From NCBI GenBank assembly GCA_031268335.1, contig JAIRXG010000004.1, positions 1-42,038 on the forward strand: a stretch of DNA of 42,038 bases, written 5' to 3'. The notes beneath the pieces were generated by a model. That model was not told where the DNA came from and did not search any database. It saw nothing but the letters and a program-made list of their open reading frames with translations. Source of the DNA: Campylobacteraceae bacterium. GTDB lineage: Bacteria > Campylobacterota > Campylobacteria > Campylobacterales > Campylobacteraceae. The position numbers were made by a program, and so were the translations under genes. Below are positions 25,877 to 35,026 of the stretch, piece by piece (position 1 is the first letter of the stretch; every line of letters begins with the position of its first letter).

Positions 25877-26645
25877 CTAAAACCTCAAAAAATGTACTGC
25901 CGCTGCCGCTCAGAAAAACTCCCTTTTGCGCAAAAGCTTTTAAGTTCGGATAACATACCAGCACGCTTCTTAAAAGGTCATTAAGTTCTATTGGGGCAAA
26001 AGAGTTTAAAAGTTCTTTTGAGCTCAAATTTGACAATTCATGCGCTAAATCTATATTAACCGTACTCCAAAAATTTTCTCTGAAAATCTTGTAAACTTTC
26101 GCCGTATCGCAAGCCTCGTCGGTAAAAACAAGTTTTAACTTTGGCATATCGTCTTCTATGGGCATTACAATCTCCCCTACCCCTTCCACATTAGCAGCCT
26201 CGCATTCATGTAGAAAAAAGTTCACATCGGCACCTATTTTGCTTCCTATAAAACAAAGCTCTTTTATATCAAGGTTTAACCCTAATATCCTATTTAATGC
26301 CAAAAGTAAAGTTGCGGCATTGGAACTGCCGCCTCCAAGTCCGCCGCCTTTGGGAATATTTTTCTTTACATGTAAGAAGTAGTTTTCAAAAAAATCGTCT
26401 ATTTTCTTGCTGTTTTTATACTCTTTTAAAAACCAATAAGCTTTATAAATCGTATTATTTTGCAACTCGCAATCAAATTCGCCGAATAATTCAAACTCTT
26501 TTTTAAAACTTTTAGGTTTGAAAGTAAGCGTATCATACAAACTTTCAATCTTTAAAAAACGCGATTTTATTTCGTGGTAATCGCCTCTTTTGCCTATGAT
26601 TTTCAAAAAAATATTTACTTTTGCGTACGATTTGTAGCTTAGCAT
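25851..26645 (-). CDS. ispE: 4-diphosphocytidyl-2-C-methyl-D-erythritol kinase
   Basis: A 264-residue GHMP kinase of the MEP isoprenoid pathway. [14 protein letters not shown] with the conserved Lys9, the ATP loop [18 protein letters not shown] (97-114) and GADVNFFLH with the catalytic Asp are visible, as is the C-terminal LSGSGSTFF motif. It overlaps truB by 7 bp and smpB by 26 bp. In C. jejuni csrA separates truB from ispE; here they overlap directly. Confidence 0.93.
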   Translation of the reverse strand: MLSYKSYAKVNIFLKIIGKRGDYHEIKSRFLKIESLYDTLTFKPKSFKKEFELFGEFDCELQNNTIYKAYWFLKEYKNSKKIDDFFENYFLHVKKNIPKGGGLGGGSSNAATLLLALNRILGLNLDIKELCFIGSKIGADVNFFLHECEAANVEGVGEIVMPIEDDMPKLKLVFTDEACDTAKVYKIFRENFWSTVNIDLAHELSNLSSKELLNSFAPIELNDLLRSVLVCYPNLKAFAQKGVFLSGSGSTFFEVLDEHDNSKK

Positions 26646-27463
26646 AACTCTATCTTATTCAAGAGATACTCCACCTCATCGCCTATTTTTACAACGGATA
26701 GGTATCTGTCAATTTTTATAAAATACTCTTTGCTGTCTTGAAATTTAAAATCGGTTTTTATTAGCTTGCGTCCAAGCAAAATATCCTCTTTATCCCCCAA
26801 ATAAAAATTTTCATCCACGCGCAAAAAATCCAAAGGGTTCAACTCTTTCTCATTATCATAAAAAAACTCCCCCTCATTTAATCTCTCAAGCGACTTCAAA
26901 GCACCGTTTACGCCAAGTTTTTCCGCCAACATATTACCTATGCTTCTTATATAACCGCCCTCGCTGACGTCAACTTCAAAAGTAATAAAAGGATGGTTGT
27001 AATCTTTAATATCAAGCGAAAAAACTTCGGTCGTTATCTCTTTTAAAACCACCTCTTTATTTGCTCGCGCCAATTCGTAAGCCCTTTTGCCGTTCACTTT
27101 TTTTGCGCTGAATTTTGGAGGAATGTATTTTAAAACTCCCGTTAAACTTTTTGCAACTTCACGTATATCGGCTATATCAAAAGGTTCAAACTCGTCTATC
27201 TTTTCTATTCTTTCTATATCCAAAGAATCGCTTTTAGCGCCAAGCCATAAAACAGCTTCATACCTTTTGGGGCTTTTTTTAAAAAAACGAAAAAGCTTTG
27301 CATATTGTCCGAAAGCTATTATAAGATTTCCGCTTGCAAACACATCAAGAGTGCCGGAATATCCGACCTTTTTTACATTGTATTTTTTCTTGATATCATA
27401 TAAAAATTTATTACATGATACGCCGCTTGGTTTATATGCGCAAAAAAGACGGTTAGTATTCAA
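26639..27463 (-). CDS. truB: tRNA pseudouridine-55 synthase
   Basis: A 274-residue enzyme that makes pseudouridine 55 in the tRNA T loop. The catalytic motif GYSGTLDVFASGNLIIAFG (Asp40), the KRYEAVLWLGAKSDSLD segment, and VEVSEGGYIRSIGNMLAE-type motif (here VDVSEGGYIRSIG) are visible. It overlaps the helicase gene by 4 bp. Confidence 0.95.
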   Translation of the reverse strand: MNTNRLFCAYKPSGVSCNKFLYDIKKKYNVKKVGYSGTLDVFASGNLIIAFGQYAKLFRFFKKSPKRYEAVLWLGAKSDSLDIERIEKIDEFEPFDIADIREVAKSLTGVLKYIPPKFSAKKVNGKRAYELARANKEVVLKEITTEVFSLDIKDYNHPFITFEVDVSEGGYIRSIGNMLAEKLGVNGALKSLERLNEGEFFYDNEKELNPLDFLRVDENFYLGDKEDILLGRKLIKTDFKFQDSKEYFIKIDRYLSVVKIGDEVEYLLNKIELC

Positions 27464-29517
27464 ATCTTCTCCACAAAAGAGGCTAAAATATCGCGCTTAC
27501 TACCGCCAAAATTAATACGCAGTTTGCACTCTTTCTTTGCTTTCGTAACTTCTACTACTCTACCCATACCAAAAATTTTATGCTTTATCAAATCGCCTTT
27601 TTTAAATTCCGAACTTTTTTGAAGTATAAGACTTCCTTCGCAAATTCCCGCTTCATTTAAAAATCTGCTTTTTGCCAAATCAGCTCTTTTGCCTTTGTAA
27701 AATCTACTTGCCGAATAACTTAGCGTAAGCTCTTTTTTAGCTCTTGTTATCGCGACGTATCCTAAACGTCTCTCCTCTTCTATATCTGTAGTATCGCCAA
27801 GCAATGGGAAAAAGCCCTCTTCTAATCCTATAACAAACAGATAATCAAACTCAAGTCCCTTGCTTGCATGTACGCTCATTATATTTATACTCTCTGCGTC
27901 TATCTGGTCTTGATCGCTTTGTAAAGATATCTCATTTAAAAACATATCTATTGAGCTATCCGGATTTTGTTTGATGTAATCTCTAAAAAGTCCGAAAAAT
28001 TCCTCTATGTTTGAAACTCTGTCGTACGCATCGGGAAGTCCTTTGTAATATGCTTTCAAGCCAAAAGCGCGCTCCATCTCATCAATCAAATCATAAGTGG
28101 AATTGCCCGCTATATTTCCAAGCGCTTCAATGTTATCTAAAAACTCAACAAGCTGTAAATACGCTTTTTTTGACACTATATCTTCCAGCGAACTTCTGTT
28201 TGATTGCATAAAGCCGTAAATAGAGAGTTTGCCCTCATGCGAGAGTTGCTCTATTTTATCAATGCTTGTTTTACCAAGTCCTCTTTTTGGACGGTTTATG
28301 ATACGTTTTAGCGAAAAATCGTCATGCGGATTTGTAACGATTCTAAGGTAACTTATAAAATCTTTTATCTCCGTTCTTTCATAAAATTTCACGCCGCCCA
28401 CCATCTTAAAAGGTATGTTCATCCTATTTAGTCCCTCTTCTAAAGAGCGGCTAAGAGCGTTTATGCGGTAAAGCACAGCTATGCTTCTTGGATTTGCGCC
28501 ATTTTCTATGAGTTTTTTCACGCGCGTCGCGATAGCTGAAGCTTCTTGATTTTCGTCTGGTGATTCCATAAATTGCACGGCTTTACCCTTGCCTATAGTG
28601 CTTTTCAGCACTTTACCGAGGCGCGAACGATTGTGTTCTATAAGTTCATTTGCCGCATGTAAAATCTCATCTGTAGAACGATAATTGTATTCCAACTTAA
28701 TTACTTGCGTATTGTCAAATATTTGAGAAAATTCAAGGATATTTTTGATGTTTGCCCCGCGCCAACCGTAAATACTTTGGTCATCATCACCGACTACACA
28801 AATATTTGAATGAGAAAGACACATCTTTTTCAAAAGCTTGTATTGCAAATCATTCGTATCTTGATACTCGTCAACCATGATATATTGATATCTTTTGCTT
28901 ATTTCTTCACACAAATCACTATTTTCATCAAGTATTTTATATGTTAGCGTCAGCAAATCGTCAAAGTCTACGAGATTGTTTTGCTTTAAATACTCTTCAT
29001 ATCGTTCATATAGTAAGGCTATGGTTTTATAGTCTTTCTGGTCGGCTTGAGCTATTGCGAGTGATGGTAAAATAAACGAATTTTTGCATTTTGAAATCTC
29101 ATTTGACACGAGCGATGTAGAAAGATTTATCTCAAAACTTTTTAATATGCGTTTTTTATCGTCGTTATCTATTACTATAAAATTATTTCTGCGTCCGAGT
29201 TTTGAAATATGAAATTTTAAAAACAAAAGTCCGAATTTATGAAAAGTACACAGAAGCGGCGGATACAATACTTTTATATTGGCTTCACGCAAAAGATTTA
29301 ATGCTCTGTCTCTCATTTCGGTAGCCGCTTTATTTGTAAACGTAAGCGTAAGAGTGTTGGCTGGGTCTATACCTACCTCTCCTATCAAATACGCTAAACG
29401 CGACGTTATCGTTCTTGTTTTTCCGCTTCCGGCTCCTGCCAATATCAAAATCGGGTCGTCTATCGTTTTGACAGCTTCAAGTTGCGACTCGTTTAACGCG
29501 CTTAAAATTTTCTCCAT
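27460..29517 (-). CDS. uvrD: UvrD/Rep/PcrA-family DNA helicase
   Basis: A 685-residue superfamily 1A helicase, 3'-to-5'. Walker A GAGSGKTR (28-35), motif Ia TLTFTNKAATEMRDRA, Walker B MVDEYQDTN, DDDQSIYGWRGA (motif III), VKLEYNYRST-like motif IV (IKLEYNYRST), MSVHASKGLEFDYLF (motif V) and YVAITRAKKELTLS (motif VI) are all present. The C-terminal HKIFGMGRVVEV segment resembles the RNA-polymerase-binding domain of UvrD/PcrA. I place the start at the ATG at 29517; a TTG lies directly before it. The family subtype (UvrD or Rep) cannot be fixed by eye. A decayed copy of its 5' region lies upstream at 29811-29963. Confidence 0.92.
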   Translation of the reverse strand: MEKILSALNESQLEAVKTIDDPILILAGAGSGKTRTITSRLAYLIGEVGIDPANTLTLTFTNKAATEMRDRALNLLREANIKVLYPPLLCTFHKFGLLFLKFHISKLGRRNNFIVIDNDDKKRILKSFEINLSTSLVSNEISKCKNSFILPSLAIAQADQKDYKTIALLYERYEEYLKQNNLVDFDDLLTLTYKILDENSDLCEEISKRYQYIMVDEYQDTNDLQYKLLKKMCLSHSNICVVGDDDQSIYGWRGANIKNILEFSQIFDNTQVIKLEYNYRSTDEILHAANELIEHNRSRLGKVLKSTIGKGKAVQFMESPDENQEASAIATRVKKLIENGANPRSIAVLYRINALSRSLEEGLNRMNIPFKMVGGVKFYERTEIKDFISYLRIVTNPHDDFSLKRIINRPKRGLGKTSIDKIEQLSHEGKLSIYGFMQSNRSSLEDIVSKKAYLQLVEFLDNIEALGNIAGNSTYDLIDEMERAFGLKAYYKGLPDAYDRVSNIEEFFGLFRDYIKQNPDSSIDMFLNEISLQSDQDQIDAESINIMSVHASKGLEFDYLFVIGLEEGFFPLLGDTTDIEEERRLGYVAITRAKKELTLSYSASRFYKGKRADLAKSRFLNEAGICEGSLILQKSSEFKKGDLIKHKIFGMGRVVEVTKAKKECKLRINFGGSKRDILASFVEKI

Positions 29518-29520
29518 CAA

Positions 29521-30075
29521 TCCTATCTTTATTTGTAATAAAATAAGATTGTATCAAAAAAAATGTTAGAAAAATATTTTACGATACAAAAAAGTAATTT
29601 TGATAAAATCATAAATTGGGATTTAATTAGTAAGACGGGGCTTTCACTCTATCGTGTTGATTAATCGTATTTGGTTATTGTATATTCAAATGTCGTATGA
29701 GTATCTTCTCTTACAAAGGTATTGTCTCAATAAATTTTTGATTGATTTTGTATTAGAGTAATCAATATATACCGTGTCGGCATAATTGATATTTTGATAA
29801 AAATATATCATGCGTTGGGTATGACACTTTTATATCGGATTTGCACAAAAGATTTAACGCTCTCTCTCATTTTTATAGCAGCTTTGTTTGTAAGAGCGAA
29901 GGTATTTACCATATCTCCCATCAAATATGCCAATGGTGGTATTATCATTTTTGATTTTGGTTTATATTAACTTTTGTCGATATTTGAAAAACTTTCCAGA
30001 CTAAAACCTTATACATGTAGGGGGTTTGCAAGGACTTAATTTGCAAATTTCATTTAAATCAAACGAATTGCTTGC
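29521..30075. other. 555-bp gap with a helicase remnant
   Basis: It contains the decayed helicase fragment at 29811-29963 and TACATGTA at 30012. The sequence 29580-29810 has no frame or motif I recognise. Confidence 0.5.
29811..29963 (-). pseudogene. Decayed partial copy of the UvrD-type helicase gene
   Basis: The segment aligns by eye with 29255-29425 inside the neighbouring helicase gene, in the same orientation, with small deletions; CAAAAGATTTAA and CTCTCATTT are shared. Translated on the minus strand it gives ALTNKAAIKMRERVKSF, next to FTNKAATEMRDRALNLL (motif Ia) of the intact gene. It is only about 50 codons long and has lost the Walker A region. Either a local duplication that decayed or the remains of a second helicase. 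Confidence 0.65.
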
Positions 30076-30672
30076 TTAGCATAAATCTTTCATAGTTTCT
30101 ATCGTCAAAATATCTTCGTTTAAACCTCTTTTTTGCAATTTGTCTATCATATTTTCAAACTGCTCTCGTTTCATATTTTGCCCCATTTTTGCCTTTAAGC
30201 TCCATGATATGATTTTAAGTTCATATACGGCAGTTTTGTTTAACATTCCAAGATACTTTTCTAAATTTTGCGAGATACTCAGATACTCTCCCTCGTCTTG
30301 ATATTTACTCATCAACGCGTCCAAAATCTCAGCCTTTTTAACATCCTCTTTCACAAATAAAAGTTCGCCTTCCACAAAAACTGACATAAAATACTGACTT
30401 GCCGAACACGCCAAATCGCCGCTAAAATGGGATGGAATAAACGAATATTCTCTGACAGCGCTAAAAGAGCCGTTTTGGTTTTTCAAAGAGAGTTCATGTT
30501 TTCGTCCAAACGCGGCTCCATGAAAATAGATAGCTTTTTTATGATAAATAAAATTCACAGGCACAGCATAAGCAAAAGGTTTGTCATTTAAACATAACGT
30601 CCCATAGTTTGCCGCTTTGAGCAATTTTTTAAACTCATTTTCATCTTTTATCTCAAACTCAGCTCTTCTCAT
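30076..30672 (-). CDS. NimA-like pyridoxamine-phosphate-oxidase-fold flavoprotein
   Basis: A 198-residue split-barrel flavin protein. It opens MRRAEFEIKDENEFKKLL, and has YGTLCLNDKPFAYAVPVNF and IYFHGAAFGRKHEL (in part), the pattern of the NimA/COG3467 group within the pyridoxamine-5'-phosphate-oxidase superfamily. Such proteins bind FMN, and some reduce nitroimidazoles; the natural substrate is usually unknown. I chose the second ATG (30672), 6 nt after an AAGAG ribosome site; an ATG 6 bp earlier would be too close to it. It is divergent from pyrB with 113 bp between. Confidence 0.82.
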   Translation of the reverse strand: MRRAEFEIKDENEFKKLLKAANYGTLCLNDKPFAYAVPVNFIYHKKAIYFHGAAFGRKHELSLKNQNGSFSAVREYSFIPSHFSGDLACSASQYFMSVFVEGELLFVKEDVKKAEILDALMSKYQDEGEYLSISQNLEKYLGMLNKTAVYELKIISWSLKAKMGQNMKREQFENMIDKLQKRGLNEDILTIETMKDLC

Positions 30673-30744
30673 TGTCATCTCTTTTTGATTTTAGTTAAAA
30701 TTATATCCAAAAACGCTCTCGCGTAAAAAAAATAACAGCCCTTG

Positions 30745-30750
30745 TATGAT
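30745..30750 (+). promoter_or_regulatory. pyrB: Putative pyrB promoter (-10)
   Basis: TATGAT in CTTGTATGATAAAATCC, 35 bp before the pyrB ATG. It precedes the ribosome site AAGGAGAGACAAATG. No -35 consensus is seen. Confidence 0.4.
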
Positions 30751-30785
30751 AAAATCCCACAAAAATTGTTTCCAAGGAGAGACAA

Positions 30786-31664
30786 ATGCGCCATCTTATA
30801 GATACGACAAGTTTCTCTACTAAAGAGATAGAAGCGTTGCTTGAAAGAGCAGAATTTTTTTTAAAAAATCCCACTTGTAGCATTTTAGAAAATAAAAAAA
30901 TTATTACAATATTTTTTGAAAATTCCACAAGAACAAGAAGTAGTTTTGAGATTGCAGCAAAAAATTTAGGAGCCGAAGTTATCAGTCTTGACGTTTCAAG
31001 AAGCTCCTCAAGCAAAGGCGAAACACTTTTTGACACAGCGGCAAATTTGGACGCAATGGGACCAAACGCTATAGTCGTGCGCCATAAAAATGCCGGGGTG
31101 CCAAATATCCTCTCGCGATATGTCCATTGCCCTATAATAAACGGCGGGGACGGCAGCCACGCTCACCCAACGCAAGCTCTTTTAGACTTGTTTACATTGA
31201 AAAAAAATCTTGGCAAAATCGAAGGAAAAACTATAGCCATCGTGGGAGATATCAAAAACTCTCGCGTAGCAAACAGCAACATTGAACTTCTAAATCGCTT
31301 TGGTATGAACATCATTTTAGTAGCGCCTCCTCATTTTATGCCGCAGATAGATATGCCAAAATGCGACCGCATTCAAGATATCGTAGACAAAGTTGATGCC
31401 ATCATGAGCCTTAGAACACAAACCGAACGCCATACAAATCAAATATACGCGTCTTTGAAAGATTATGCGAATGGCTTTTGCATCACGAAAGAGCTTTTAG
31501 ACAATCACAATGTCATCGTACTTCACCCAGGTCCGGTACATAGAAATGTGGATATAGACGATGAAATCATGAGAGATAAAAGATGTAAAGTTCTTGAGCA
31601 AGTCAAAAATGGCGTTGTTATAAGAATGGCTGTATTGGAAAAACTTATCAAGGATGAAAATTGA
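30786..31664 (+). CDS. pyrB: Aspartate carbamoyltransferase catalytic subunit
   Basis: A 292-residue enzyme of pyrimidine synthesis that joins carbamoyl phosphate and aspartate. The carbamoyl-phosphate signature [20 protein letters not shown] (near 47-66), the loop [29 protein letters not shown] and the aspartate-site [12 protein letters not shown] are visible. No regulatory subunit gene (pyrI) is next to it. It is followed by pepF with a 4-bp overlap; pyrB-pepF adjacency is known in C. jejuni. Confidence 0.95.
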   Translation: MRHLIDTTSFSTKEIEALLERAEFFLKNPTCSILENKKIITIFFENSTRTRSSFEIAAKNLGAEVISLDVSRSSSSKGETLFDTAANLDAMGPNAIVVRHKNAGVPNILSRYVHCPIINGGDGSHAHPTQALLDLFTLKKNLGKIEGKTIAIVGDIKNSRVANSNIELLNRFGMNIILVAPPHFMPQIDMPKCDRIQDIVDKVDAIMSLRTQTERHTNQIYASLKDYANGFCITKELLDNHNVIVLHPGPVHRNVDIDDEIMRDKRCKVLEQVKNGVVIRMAVLEKLIKDEN

Positions 31665-33382
31665 ATAAAACAGAATGGGATTTAAGCGCGCTGTACAAAG
31701 ATGAACACGAACTTGAAAATTTTATAGAACATGTAAAGATTAAAGCTTTAAGTTTTAGTAAAATCTATAAAAATAACCTCAAAAATTTAACCGTATTAGA
31801 ATTTAACGAGTGTTTAAGCGAATATGAAATTATTTTGCAAATGCTAGGACGCATAATGTCTTACGCTTCTTTAAAATTTGCGCAAAATTCCAATAACGGC
31901 GCATTTTATGCCAAATGTCAAAATATTCATACAAATTGCAGCGAATATCTAATATTTTTTGAGTTGGAATTCAATAAACTAAATTCGGAAATCCAAAAAT
32001 TATTTATTGCCTCAAGCGGCAAATACGGTTATTTTTTAAAAGAACTTATAAAAGAAAAACCTCATCAATTAAGCTTAAATACCGAAAGCGTTCTTCTGAA
32101 AAAAGAGCAAACCGGAGCAGATGCTTTTTCTCGTCTTTTTGATGAGTATTTCAGCGATTTGAAATTTACATATGAAAATAAAAAATTATCCGAAGAAGAG
32201 ATATTGAGTTTGCTTCACGCTCAAGATAGAAATACACGTAAAAACGCCACTAGAGCATTTACAAAAGAGCTCAAAAAACACCAAAAACTTTTAAGTTTTA
32301 TTTTTAACATGATAAAACGCGACTTAAAAACAGAGTGCGAAATAAGAAACTACAAAAGTGCTGAAGAACAGCGCCATAAAGACAATAAAATTTCTCAAAA
32401 AAGCGTTGACGCATTAATTCACACTGCAGAAAATAGCTTTAATTTAGTGCAAGAATATTACGATAAAAAACGTGAAATATTAGGATTTGACAAACTTTAC
32501 GATTATGATAGATATGCTCCTTTGGAAGATAAAGAGGAGATATTTGAATATGAAAAGTCTCAAGAGATTGTTTTGGGCGCATTTGAGGCATTTTCACCAA
32601 TATTTGCCAAAATAGCAAAACAAGCTTTTGAAGAAGGGTGGATAGATGTATACCCCAAATCTTTTAAACGAAGCGGAGCATTTTCGCATTCGGCTACCGT
32701 TGACACACATCCTTATGTGCTCTTAAATCACACAAACCAAAGGCGAGACCTTTTTACTTTAGCGCATGAATTGGGTCACACTATACATCAATATCTTTCA
32801 AGAAATGTCGGGCATTTATTGAGCGATACGCCGCTTACAACTTCAGAAACAGCATCTGTATTTGCCGAAATGCTCGTTTTTGACGAAATGAAAAAAAATG
32901 CGGATAAAAAAACAAAAAGAGCGATGTTGTCATCAAAACTTGAAGATATTTTTGCCACCTTATATAGACAAGTAAATTTTACTACATTTGAGCGCGCCGT
33001 ACATGCAAAAAATGACGAGCTTTCATTGGAAGAGTTTAATAAAACATGGATGCAAGAGAGTAGTAAAATGTTTGGCAAAAGCGTAAAGCTTACGGATGAT
33101 TATAAAATTTGGTGGAGCTATATTCCGCATTTTATTCATACGCCGTTTTATTGCTATGCATATGCTTATGGACAACTTTTAGTCTTAGCGTTATTTGGTC
33201 TTTATAAAAACAACGAGATGGCCGATTTTAAACAAAAATATTTAGAATCTTTATCAGCCGGCGGAAGCAAAAGTCCGAAAGATTTGGTAGCTATTTTCGG
33301 ATTTGACATAGAAGATGAAAAATTTTGGCAAATAGGTATAAAAGAGATAAAAAAACTTGTAGAAGAATTTAAGGAGATTTGA
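31661..33382 (+). CDS. pepF: Oligoendopeptidase F (M3 family)
   Basis: A 573-residue cytoplasmic zinc peptidase that cuts short peptides. The zinc motif is HELGH (His369-His373), with the third ligand expected in [12 protein letters not shown] about 25 residues later. The helical N-terminal half and the final [17 protein letters not shown] (in part), typical of PepF, are present. The start (TTG at 31661, overlapping the pyrB stop) follows an AAGGATG ribosome site. It shares one base with the next gene (TGATG). Confidence 0.93.
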   Translation: MNKTEWDLSALYKDEHELENFIEHVKIKALSFSKIYKNNLKNLTVLEFNECLSEYEIILQMLGRIMSYASLKFAQNSNNGAFYAKCQNIHTNCSEYLIFFELEFNKLNSEIQKLFIASSGKYGYFLKELIKEKPHQLSLNTESVLLKKEQTGADAFSRLFDEYFSDLKFTYENKKLSEEEILSLLHAQDRNTRKNATRAFTKELKKHQKLLSFIFNMIKRDLKTECEIRNYKSAEEQRHKDNKISQKSVDALIHTAENSFNLVQEYYDKKREILGFDKLYDYDRYAPLEDKEEIFEYEKSQEIVLGAFEAFSPIFAKIAKQAFEEGWIDVYPKSFKRSGAFSHSATVDTHPYVLLNHTNQRRDLFTLAHELGHTIHQYLSRNVGHLLSDTPLTTSETASVFAEMLVFDEMKKNADKKTKRAMLSSKLEDIFATLYRQVNFTTFERAVHAKNDELSLEEFNKTWMQESSKMFGKSVKLTDDYKIWWSYIPHFIHTPFYCYAYAYGQLLVLALFGLYKNNEMADFKQKYLESLSAGGSKSPKDLVAIFGFDIEDEKFWQIGIKEIKKLVEEFKEI

Positions 33383-33843
33383 TGAAATCATATGAATTTT
33401 TGAAAAGCGAAGAGTTTGTGCGCACAATTCATCAAACTCTAAAAGAAGTGCTTTCATTGCTTTTAAAAAACGATATGCCTTTTACGATTTTAACAAATAT
33501 TTCGCGTATAAATTTTGAACCAAGCCTACCATCTTCCGTAACGCAAAATCTTCAACAATTTACTCTTTTTGCCATTGAAAATTACACTTTTTCAAGCGCA
33601 AAATTGATAAATAATCATCTCGTATTTGAGGCGGGATTTGGCGAAGATGATTTTGCTTCGCTCGTAACTGTTCCATTGGGAGCGATTGTAAAAATTATAG
33701 TTGAAAATGTGCCAATTTTTTTAAATATATCTCTTGATATAACAGAACACACCGCGGAAGAAGTATCAAAAGAGGATAAATTAAAAAAATCCTTTGAAGC
33801 ATTGCTTAATAATCCCGAAAATAAAAATCTATTTAAAAAATAG
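33382..33843 (+). CDS. Conserved small protein after pepF, unknown function
   Basis: A 153-residue soluble protein: [20 protein letters not shown], then a beta-rich middle (SLVTVPLGAIVKIIVEN near 95) and a charged C-terminus with HTAEEVSKEDKLKKSF. C. jejuni has a hypothetical gene at this place between pepF and the rep helicase (Cj1100). The ATG at 33382 has AAGGAG 5 nt upstream and overlaps the pepF stop by one base, so it is co-transcribed with pyrB-pepF. The mix of beta segments and a disordered tail resembles a chaperone-like or adaptor fold, but this is a guess. Confidence 0.7.
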   Translation: MKSYEFLKSEEFVRTIHQTLKEVLSLLLKNDMPFTILTNISRINFEPSLPSSVTQNLQQFTLFAIENYTFSSAKLINNHLVFEAGFGEDDFASLVTVPLGAIVKIIVENVPIFLNISLDITEHTAEEVSKEDKLKKSFEALLNNPENKNLFKK

Positions 33844-34091
33844 TATTTTTGCCGATATATAGATTTTAAAAAATTCGCCATAAATTAATTTTAGCAAAAG
33901 CATTACCGTTAAAATAAATTATAGATTTAATCTGCAATATTAAAGTATTTTTTATGAAATTATTTAAACTTATAATTATTTTGATTTTAAATTGACAAAT
34001 TACGTCAAGAACGCACCGAATTTACTGCGCATTACATCTAAAAGCTATTCTATATTATTTATCTAAAAAATAAATAGTATAGAATCACAAT

Positions 34092-34138
34092 AAATGCAAT
34101 ATTATTAAGTGCATCTTTGCATTTTTTATAAATTTTTT
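34092..34138 (+). terminator. Possible terminator of the pyrB-pepF unit
   Basis: An 8-bp stem AAATGCAA (34092-34099) / TTGCATTT (34117-34124) followed by TTTATAAATTTTTT on the plus strand. The loop is large (17 bases). Just before it, at 34047-34085, is a 16-bp AT-rich stem with one mismatch that could also slow the polymerase. Confidence 0.4.
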
Positions 34139-34169
34139 GGCAAGAATTTTGAAAAATAAATTGTATTTA

Positions 34170-34206
34170 TAAATAAATATCCGCGCAAAAGTGTGCGCGG
34201 ATATTT
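34170..34206 (-). terminator. Terminator of the Cys-containing membrane protein gene
   Basis: A perfect 13-bp stem (34175-34187 AAATATCCGCGCA with 34194-34206) around a 6-base loop, starting 3 bp past the stop codon. On the minus strand it is followed by AT-rich sequence (ATTTATAAATAC), a moderate U-rich tail. The GC-rich core makes it the strongest hairpin in this gap. Confidence 0.65.
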
Positions 34207-34208
34207 TG

Positions 34209-34697
34209 TTACTCGGTAACTACCGCTGCAGCTCTTGGCCTTTTGCCTCTTTTACTTCCTTTTTTTGGTCCAGGTTTTTTCTTGATTTTTATAGGCGCTT
34301 CGCCAAAAGATACCGACGAATTAAAACTCTCTGTTGCTTCATTATCTTTGCACCCACAACTTTCACCGTCTTTACACACAACGCCATCTTTCAAAGCTTT
34401 TAAAAGATAAATCATATAAAAACTCATGATAGCAACAAGTAAAAAAGCTATTAAAAAAACAATGAAAGATACTATTATATAAAAAGCATTGTTTGTAACA
34501 GCCGCAATAAAACTAGATACTCTAAAAGCTAGCACAATGCTTGCTATTATACTAAGCCAAAATAATTTCGGCAACAATCTCTCGGCAATTCCAATAACCA
34601 AACTTTGATTTGATTTGACACATAATATATGTTGAATTACCTTTGAACCCACACTTTGTTCCGCATTTTCATCACATCCGCATGTATGTTTTGCCAT
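34209..34697 (-). CDS. Two-TM membrane protein with Cys motifs and a basic tail, unknown
   Basis: A 162-residue protein that I do not recognise. Order: N-terminal MAKHTCGCDE (Cys6, Cys8), Cys26, two membrane helices (about 44-66 and 72-98), a cysteine cluster CKDGESCGC (Cys108, 114, 116), then a lysine/arginine/proline-rich tail (137-156: KIKKKPGPKKGSKRGKRPR) that recalls AT-hook or histone-like tails. Both ends should face the cytoplasm, so the cysteines could form one metal or redox site, and the tail could touch DNA, RNA or acidic lipid. Ribosome site AAGGAG, 6 nt before ATG. It is a single-gene unit with a consensus promoter overlapped by a perfect palindrome and its own terminator, which suggests tight regulation. 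Confidence 0.72.
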   Translation of the reverse strand: MAKHTCGCDENAEQSVGSKVIQHILCVKSNQSLVIGIAERLLPKLFWLSIIASIVLAFRVSSFIAAVTNNAFYIIVSFIVFLIAFLLVAIMSFYMIYLLKALKDGVVCKDGESCGCKDNEATESFNSSVSFGEAPIKIKKKPGPKKGSKRGKRPRAAAVVTE

Positions 34698-34705
34698 AGG
34701 AACTC

Positions 34706-34768
34706 CTTATAAGAAAATTATAAGTGTCATTTTATGCCAATATTTAATATTTGTCAATATATATTGAC
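34706..34768 (-). promoter_or_regulatory. Consensus promoter with palindromic operator and 5' hairpin
   Basis: Read on the minus strand: -35 TTGACA (plus 34752-34757), a 17-bp spacer, -10 TAAAAT (34729-34734). The -35 box is half of a perfect 16-bp palindrome GTCAATATATATTGAC (34753-34768). A repressor bound there would block RNA polymerase. The predicted mRNA begins near 34722, so a 7-bp hairpin CTTATAA-5-TTATAAG (34706-34724) would form at its very 5' end and pair part of the AAGGAG ribosome site. The binding protein is unknown; the AT-centred palindrome with GAC/GTC ends is the kind used by small metal-sensing repressors. Confidence 0.65.
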
Positions 34769-34990
34769 GGTTTTTCAATATTTTTTTCTTATTTTTTTAT
34801 AAAATTGAAAAAAATTTTCAAAGCAAATAAAATTCTTAATAACAATATTCTACATGTAGTTTTTTTGTTAAAAATCTTTATGCGCATTATTGATAAATTG
34901 TACTTTTAAATAAAAATATTTTGCATAAATTTTACTTTATATCAAAACTGTTTCTTGGCGTACAAAACATACTATTAAGCACTAAATAGC

Positions 34991-34996
34991 TATAAT
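34991..34996 (+). promoter_or_regulatory. dnaE: Putative dnaE promoter (-10)
   Basis: TATAAT in AAATAGCTATAATAAAC, 30 bp before the dnaE ATG; AAAGAG lies between them as ribosome site. No -35 consensus is seen. Confidence 0.5.
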
Positions 34997-35026
34997 AAAC
35001 TTCAATAAAAATAAAGAGTTTAACTT

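Larger units (their letters stand above)
33844..34208. other. 365-bp gap between convergent genes
   Basis: No gene. It holds hairpins for both directions: a 16-bp stem with one mismatch at 34047-34085, an 8-bp stem at 34092-34124 followed by a T-rich tail on the plus strand, and a GC-rich hairpin at 34175-34206 serving the minus strand. An inverted repeat TTGAC-7-GTCAA lies at 33992-34008. Confidence 0.55.
34698..35026. other. 329-bp divergent promoter region (membrane protein / dnaE)
   Basis: Besides the two promoters listed separately it is AT-rich (A and T runs) and contains TACATGTA at 34851. No gene is seen. Confidence 0.55.

Noticed and set aside
33844..34208. Small RNA gene between convergent genes
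   Set aside because: The hairpins are explained as terminators of the flanking genes and no promoter points into the gap convincingly.
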